DNA of 64,000 nt from Pomphorhynchus laevis (lineage: Eukaryota > Acanthocephala > Palaeacanthocephala > Echinorhynchida > Pomphorhynchidae). Under the pieces are notes generated by a model. That model searched no databases. It was not told the DNA's origin and was given only the letters and a program-made list of their open reading frames with translations. The translations under genes were made by a program, and so were the position numbers. This document shows positions 57,001-64,000 of this stretch, piece by piece (position 1 is the stretch's first letter; each line of letters starts with the position of its first letter). Location: assembly GCA_012934845.2 (NCBI GenBank), contig WNNJ02003183.1, positions 1 to 64,000 of the forward strand. The letters run 5' to 3'.

Positions 57001-60000
57001 TAGCGATAATCATAAGGTAACAATAATCGTCCGCTTGCAATGATCGTCAGCTAGCAATGATAATCAGCTGGCAATAATAATCAGCTAGCAATGATAATCA
57101 GCTAGCAATAATTGTCATCTAACAATGTTTGTCAGCTCGCAATGATCGTCAGCAAGCAATGATAATCAGCTAGCAATGATCGTCAGCTAGCAATGATCGT
57201 GATCTAGCAAATATCGTCAGGTAGCAATGATCGTCAACTAGCATAATCGTGAGCTATCGATAATCATCAGGTAGCAATGATCTTCCGCTATCAATGACCG
57301 TCATTTAGCAATGATCGTCAGCAGGCAATAATTGTCAGGTAGCATTGATAATCAGCTAGCAATGATCGTCAGCTAGCAATGATCGTCAGCTAGCAATGAT
57401 AATCAGCTAGCAATGATCATCAGCTAGCAATGATCGTCAGCTAGCAATGATCGTAAGCTAGCAATAATCATCAGCTAGCAATGATTGTCATCTAGCAACC
57501 ATCGTCAGGTAGCAATAATTGTAAGCTAGCAACGATCGACAGGTAGCAATGATTGTCAGCTATGAATTACCGTCAGGTAGCAAAGATTGTTACCTAGCAA
57601 TTATCATCAGCTAGCAATCATCGTCAGCTAGCAATAAGCATCAGTAGCAATGATCGCCGGCACTCAATGATCGTGAGCTAGTAATGATCGCAAGCTATCA
57701 ATGTTTATGAGTAAGCAATGATAACCAGCTAGCAATGATCGTCAGCTACCAATGATCGTGAGCTAGCAATGATCGTCAGCAATCAATGATCGGGAGCTAG
57801 CAATGATCGTCAATTAGCAATGATCGTCTGGTAGCTATGATCGTCAGGTAGCAATGATCGTCAGGTAGCAATGATCGTGAAGTAGCAATGAACGTCAGAT
57901 TACAATGATCTCAGGTAGCAATGAGCGTCAGGTAGAAATGATCTCAGGTGGCAATGATCGTCAGGTAGAATGATCGTGAGGTAGCAATGATCGTCAGGTA
58001 TCAGTGATCGCCAGCTAGTAATGATCGTCAACTAGCAATAATCGTCAGCTAGCAATGATCGCCGGCTCTCAATGATCGTCTGCTAGTAATGATCGTCAGC
58101 TAGCAATGATTATCAGCTAGCAATGATTATCAGCTAGCAATGATAATCAGCTAGCAATGATAATCAGCTAGCAATGATAATCAGCTAGCAATGATAATCA
58201 GCTAGCAATGATAATCAGCTAGCAATGATAATCAGCTAGCAATGATAATCAGCTAGCAATGATTGTCATCTAACAATGTATTTCAGCTAGCAATGATCGT
58301 CAGCTAGCGATGATCATTAGCTAGCAATAATCGTCAGCTAGCGATGATCATCAGCTAGACATAATCGTCAGCTAGCAATGATCGCCCGATCTCAATGATC
58401 GTCAGCTAGTAATGATCGTCAACTAGCTATGATCGTCAGCTAGCAATGATAATCAGCTCGCAATGATAACCAGCTTGCAATGATAATCAGCTAGCAATGA
58501 TCGTCCGCTAGCAATGATCTTCAGCCAGCAATGATAATATGCTAGCAATGATAATCAGCTAGCAATGATTGTCATTTAACAATCTTTGTCAGCTAGCAAC
58601 AATCGTCAGCTAGGAACAATCGTCAGGTAGCAATAATCGCCAGCTAGCAATGATCGCCGGCTCTCCATGATGGTCAACTAGCAATGATCGTGTGCTAGCG
58701 ATAATCATCAGGTATAAATGATCGTCCGCTATTAATGACCGTCCACTTGCAATGATCATTAGCAAGCAATGATTGTCAAGTAGCAATGATAATCAGCTAG
58801 CAATGATCGCCAGCTAGCAATTTTCGTCAGCTACCAATTGTCGTGAACTATCAATGATCGTCAGGTAGCAATGATCGTCAGGTGGCAATGAAGGTCAGGT
58901 AGCAATGATAGTTAGGTAGCAACGATCGTCAGTTAGGAATGATCGTCAGCTAGCGATGATCATCAGCTAGCAATAATCGTCAGCTAGCAATGATCGTCAG
59001 CTAGTAATGATCGTCAACTAGCAATGATCATGAACTAGGGATGATCATCAGGTAACAATGATAATCAGTTAGCAACGATTATCAGCTAGCAATCATCGCC
59101 AGGTAGCAATTATCTTCAGGTAGCAATGATTGTATGGCAGGAAGGATTGTCAGGTAGCAATGATCGTCAGGTAGCAATGATCGTCAGGTAGCAATGATCG
59201 TCAGGTAGCAATAATCGTCAGGTAGCAATGATCGTCATGTAGCAGTGATCGCAGCTAGTAATGATCGTCAGCTACCAATGATCGTAATCTAGCAATGATC
59301 GTCAGGTAGCAATGATCGTCAGGTAGCAATGATCGTCAGGTAGCAATGATCGTCAGGTAGCAATGATCGTCAGGTAGCAATGATCGTCAGGTAGCAATTA
59401 TCGTCAGGTAGCAATTATCGTCAGGTAGGAGTGATCGTCAGCTAGCGATGATCATCAGCAAGCAATTATCGTCAGCTAGCAATGATCGCCGGCTCTCAAT
59501 GATCGTCAGCTAGCAATGATATTCAGCTAGCAATGATAATCAGCTAGCAATGATAATCAGCTAGCAATGATAATCAGCTAGCAATGATAATCAGCTAGCA
59601 ATGATAATCAGCTAGCAATGATAATCAGCTAGCAATGATAATCAGCTAGCAATGATAATCAGCTAGCAATGATAATCAGCTAGCAATGATAATCAGCTAG
59701 CAATGATAATCAGCTAGCAATGATAATCAGCTAGCAATGATAATCAGCTAGCAATGATAATCAGCTAGCAATGATAATCAGCTAGCAATGATAATCAGCT
59801 AGCAATGATAATCAGCTAGCAATGATAATCAGCTAGCAATGATAATCAGCTAGCAATGATAATCAGCTAGCAATGAACGTCAATTAGCAATAATTATGAG
59901 CTAGCAATGATCGTCATCTAGCAATGATAATCAGCTTGCAATGATAATCAGCTAGCTTTAATAGTCAGCTAGCTTTAATAGTCAGCTAGCAATGATAATC

Positions 60001-63000
60001 AGCTAGCAATGATAATCAGCTAGCAATGATAATCAGCTAGCAATGATAATCAGCTAGCATTGGTAATCAGCTAGCATTGATAATCAGCAGCAAAGATTGT
60101 CTTCTTACAATGTTTGTCAGCTAGCAATGATCGTCAGCAAGCGATGATCATCAGCTAGCATAAATAGTTTGCTGGCAATGATTGCCGGCACTCAATGATC
60201 GTCAGCTTGTAATGATCGTCAACCAACAATGATTGTCAGCTAGCAATGATAATCAGCTTGCAATGACTGACAGCTAGCAATGATCGTCAGCTAGCAATGA
60301 TCGACAGCTAGCAATGATCGACAGCTGGCAATGATCGTCCACTAGCAATGATCGTCAGCTAGCAATGATCGTAAGGTAGCAATAATAGTTAGCTAGCAAG
60401 TATCGCTTGCTATCAATGATCGTCAACTAGCAATGATCTTGAGCTAGCGATACTCATCCTGTAACAATGATCGTCCGCTAGCAATGATCGTCACCTAGCA
60501 ATGATAATCAGCTAGCAATGATCATCAGCTAGCAATGATCGTCAGCTAGCAATGATCGTAAGCTAGCAATGATCCTCAGCTAGCAATGATCGTCAGCTAG
60601 CAATGATCGTCAGCCATCAATGATTGTCAGCTAGCAATGATCGTCAGCTAGCAATGATCGACATCTACCAATGATTGGCAGCTAGCAACAATCGTCAGTT
60701 AGCAATAATTGTTAGGTAGCAATAATCATCAGCTAGCAATGATTGTCATCTAGCAACCATCGTCAGGTAGCAATAATTGTAAGCTAGCAACGATCGACAG
60801 GTAGCAATGATTGTCAGCTATTAATTACCGTCAGGTATCAAAGATTGTTACCTAGCAATAATCATCAGCTAGCAATCATCGTCAGCTAGCAATGAGCATC
60901 AGTAGCAATGATCGCCGGCACTCAATGATCGTGAGCTAGTAATGATCGCAAGCTATCAATGTTCATGAGTAAGCAATGATAACCAGATATCAATGATCGT
61001 CAGCTACCAATGATCGTGAGCTAGCAATGATCGTCAGCAATCAATGATCGGGAGCTAGCAATGATCGTCAATTAGCAATGATCGTCCGGTAACTATGATC
61101 GTCAGGTAGCAATGATCGTCAGGTAGCAATGATCGTGAGGTAGCAATGATCGTCAGATTACAATGATCTCAGGTAGCAATGAGCGTCAGGTAGAAATGAT
61201 CTCAGGTAGCAATGATCGTCAGGTAGAATGATCGTGAGGTAGCAATGATCGTCAGGTATCAGTGATCGCCAGCTAGTAATGATCGTCAACTAGCAATAAT
61301 CGTCAGCTAGCAATGATCGCCGGCTCTCAATGATCGTCTGCTAGTAATGATCGTCAGCTAGCAATGATTATCAGCTGGCAATGATTATCAGCTAGCAATG
61401 ATAATCAGCTAGCAATGATAATCAGCTAGCAATGATAATCAGCTAGCAATGATAATCAGCTAGCAATGATAATCAGCTAGCAATGATTGTCATCTAACAA
61501 TGTATTTCAGCTAGCAATGATCGTCAGCTAGCGATGATCATTAGCTAGCAATAATCGTCAGCTAGCGATGATCATCAGCTAGACATAATCGTCAGCTAGC
61601 AATGATCGCCCGATCTCAATGATCGTCAGCTAGTAATGATCGTCAACTAGCTATGATCGTCAGCTAGCAATGATAATCAGCTCGCAATGATAACCAGCTT
61701 GCAATGATAATCAGCTAGCAATGATCGTCCGCTAGCAATGATCTTCAGCCAGCAATGATAATATGCTAGCAATGATAATCAGCTAGCAATGATTGTCATT
61801 TAACAATCTTTGTCAGCTAGCAACAATCGTCAGCTAGGAACAATCGTCAGGTAGCAATAATCGCCAGCTAGCAATGATCGCCGGCTCTCCATGATGGTCA
61901 ACTAGCAATGATCGTGTGCTAGCGATAATCATCAGGTATAAATGATCGTCCGCTATTAATGACCGTCCACTTGCAATGATCATTAGCAAGCAATGATTGT
62001 CAAGTAGCAATGATAATCAGCTAGCAATGATCGCCAGCTAGCAATTTTCGTCAGCTACCAATTGTCGTGAACTATCAATGATCGTCAGGTAGCAATGATC
62101 GTCAGCTGGCATTGAAGGTCAGGTAGCAATGATCGTTAGGTAGCAACGATCGTCAGTTAGGAATGATCGTCAGCTAGCGATGATCATCAGCTAGCAATAA
62201 TCGTCAGCTAGCAATGATCGTCAGCTAGTAATGATCGTCAACTAGCAATGATCATGAACTAGGGATGATCGTCAGGTAACAATGATAATCAGTTAGCAAC
62301 GATTATCAGCTAGCAATCATCGCCAGGTAGCAATTATCTTCAGGTAGCAATGATTGTATGGCAGGAAGGATTGTCAGGTAGCAATGATCGTCAGGTAGCA
62401 ATGATCGTCAGGTAGCAATAATCGTCAGGTAGCAATGATCGTCATGTAGCAGTGATCGCAGCTAGTAATGATCGTCAGCTACCAATGATCGTAATCTAGC
62501 AATGATCGTCAGGTAGCAATGATCGTCAGGTAGCAATGATCGTCAGGTGGCAATGATCGTCAGGTAGCAATGATCGTCAGGTAGCTATGATCATCAGGTA
62601 GCAATGATCGTCAGGTAGCAATTATCGTCAGGTAGCAATTATCGTCAGGTAGGAGTGATCGTCAGCTAGCGATGATCATCAGCAAGCAATAATCGTCAGC
62701 TAGCAATGATCGCCGGCTCTCAATGATCGTCAGCTAGCAATGATATTCAGCTAGCAATAATAATCAGCTAGCAATGATAATCAGCTAGCAATGATAATCA
62801 GCTAGCAATGATATTCAGCTAGCAATGATAATCAGCTAGCAATGATAATCAGCTAGCAATGATAATCAGCTTGCAATGATAATCAGCTAGCAATGATAAT
62901 CAGCTAGCAATGATAATCAGCTAGCAATGATAATCATGTAGAATGATAATCAGGTAGCAATGATAATCAGCTAGCAATGATCGTCAATTAGCAATTATTA

Positions 63001-64000
63001 TGAGCTAGCAATGATCGTCATCTAGCAATGATAATCAGCTTGCAATGATAATCAGCTAGCTTTAATAGTCAGCTAGCAATGATAATCAGCTAGCAATGAT
63101 AATCAGCTAGCAATGATAATCAGCTAGCAATGATAATCAGCTAGCAATGATAATCAGCTAGCAATGATAATCAGCTAGCAATGATAATCAGCTAGCATTG
63201 GTAATCAGCTAGCATTGATAATCAGCAGCAAAGATTGTCTTCTTACAATGTTTGTCAGCTAGCAATGATCGTCAGCAAGCGATGATTATCAGCTAGCATA
63301 AATAGTTTGCTGGCAATGATTGCCGCACTCAATGATCGTCAGCTTGTAATGATCGTCAACCAACAATGATTGTCAGCTAGCAATGATAATCAGCTTGCAA
63401 TGACTGACAGCTAGCAATGATCGTCAGCTAGCAATGATCGACAGCTAGCAATGATCGACAGCTAGCAATGATCGTCCACTAGCAATGATCGTCAGCTAGC
63501 AATGATCGTCAGCTAGAAATGATCGTCAGCTAGCAATGATCGTAAGGTAGCAATAATAGTTAGCTAGCAAGTATCGCTTGCTATCAATGATCGTCAACTA
63601 GCAATGATCGTGAGCTAGCGATACTCATCCTGTAACAATGATCGTCCGCTAGCAATGATCGTCACCTAGCAATGATAATTAGCTAGCAATGATTGTCATC
63701 TAACAATGTTTGTCATCTGGCAATCATCATTAGCTAGCAATGATCGTCAGCTAGCAATGATCACCGGCTCTCAATGATCGTCAACTAGCAATGATCATGA
63801 GCTAGCGATAATTATCAGTTAACAATGATCGTTTGTCAGCAATGATAATCAGCCAGCAATGATAATCAGCTAGCAATGAATGTCATCTGACAATGTTCGT
63901 CAGCTAGCAATGATAGTCAGCTAGCAATGATCGTCAGCTAGCAATGATCGTCAGCTAGCAATGATCGTCCGCTAGCAATGATCGTCACCTAGCAATGATA
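48095..64000. repeat. 17-bp minisatellite (GCTAGCAATGATCGTCA)n with higher-order structure, about 930 units
   Basis: The whole 15.9 kb is one array of a 17-bp unit, GCTAGCAATGAT(CG/AA)TCA, running past the window end. Two unit flavours, ...ATCGTCA and ...ATAATCA, occur in blocks. Marker variants repeat at long range. GCAAGTATCGCTTGC lies at 48894, 53068, 56273, 60396 and 63567. TGGCAGGAAGGATTG lies at 51841, 55082, 59135 and 62359. GCTAGACATAATCG lies at 51060, 54250, 58354 and 61578. Spacings alternate at about 3.2 and 4.1 kb, sum about 7.3 kb. The unit puts a stop codon in every frame within 51 bp on both strands, so the array is non-coding. Confidence 0.98.

Noticed and set aside
48095-64000. 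CRISPR-like regular repeats
   Set aside because: Units are contiguous 17-bp tandem copies with no unique spacers, in animal DNA; it is a minisatellite.

Overview
The window is very AT-rich animal DNA. It holds two recognisable host genes, both on the + strand and both missing parts, in a large mass of retroelement debris, satellites and minisatellites. A flatworm-like or other small-intron invertebrate is my best guess. The reasons are introns of 43 and 49 bp beside introns of 2-9 kb, abundant Penelope-like elements (PLEs) with GIY-YIG domains, and many hammerhead-ribozyme motifs. The host assignment is inference only.

Layout. 1-4.25 kb: three internal exons of a calcineurin B (EF-hand) gene; its first and last coding exons were not found. 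5.1-6.1 kb: a PLE remnant, a hammerhead with every consensus core base, a copy of a hammerhead-like satellite unit, and two (AT)n tracts. 6.9-8.4 kb: a 138-bp satellite. 9.3-10.3 kb: a LINE fragment. 11-12.7 kb: a minus-strand PLE GIY-YIG domain in a mosaic of duplicated blocks, plus a tRNA-like SINE. 13.5-14.4 kb: copies of a short interspersed repeat. 15.6-16.8 kb: two unrecognised open frames. 18.4-25.2 kb: three LINE remnants. 26.77-47.43 kb: six exons of a 3-hydroxyacyl-CoA dehydratase (HACD/PTPLA) gene. Its introns carry ribozyme-bearing inverted repeats, a 218-bp satellite, a 13-bp minisatellite, two LINE fragments, a 380-bp array and a long PLE. 48.1-64 kb: one continuous 17-bp minisatellite with 3.2/4.1-kb and about 7.3-kb higher-order structure, running off the end.

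The two host genes are unrelated in function: one is the calcium-binding regulatory subunit of the phosphatase calcineurin, the other the third enzyme of very-long-chain fatty-acid elongation in the ER. The most unusual theme is RNA structure in the repeats. At least ten hammerhead-type cores with minimal helix III lie at PLE ends, often as head-to-head inverted pairs. A separate satellite family carries all hammerhead core segments, with compensatory pairing, in a strand order that cannot make a normal single-copy hammerhead but could do so across two tandem units.
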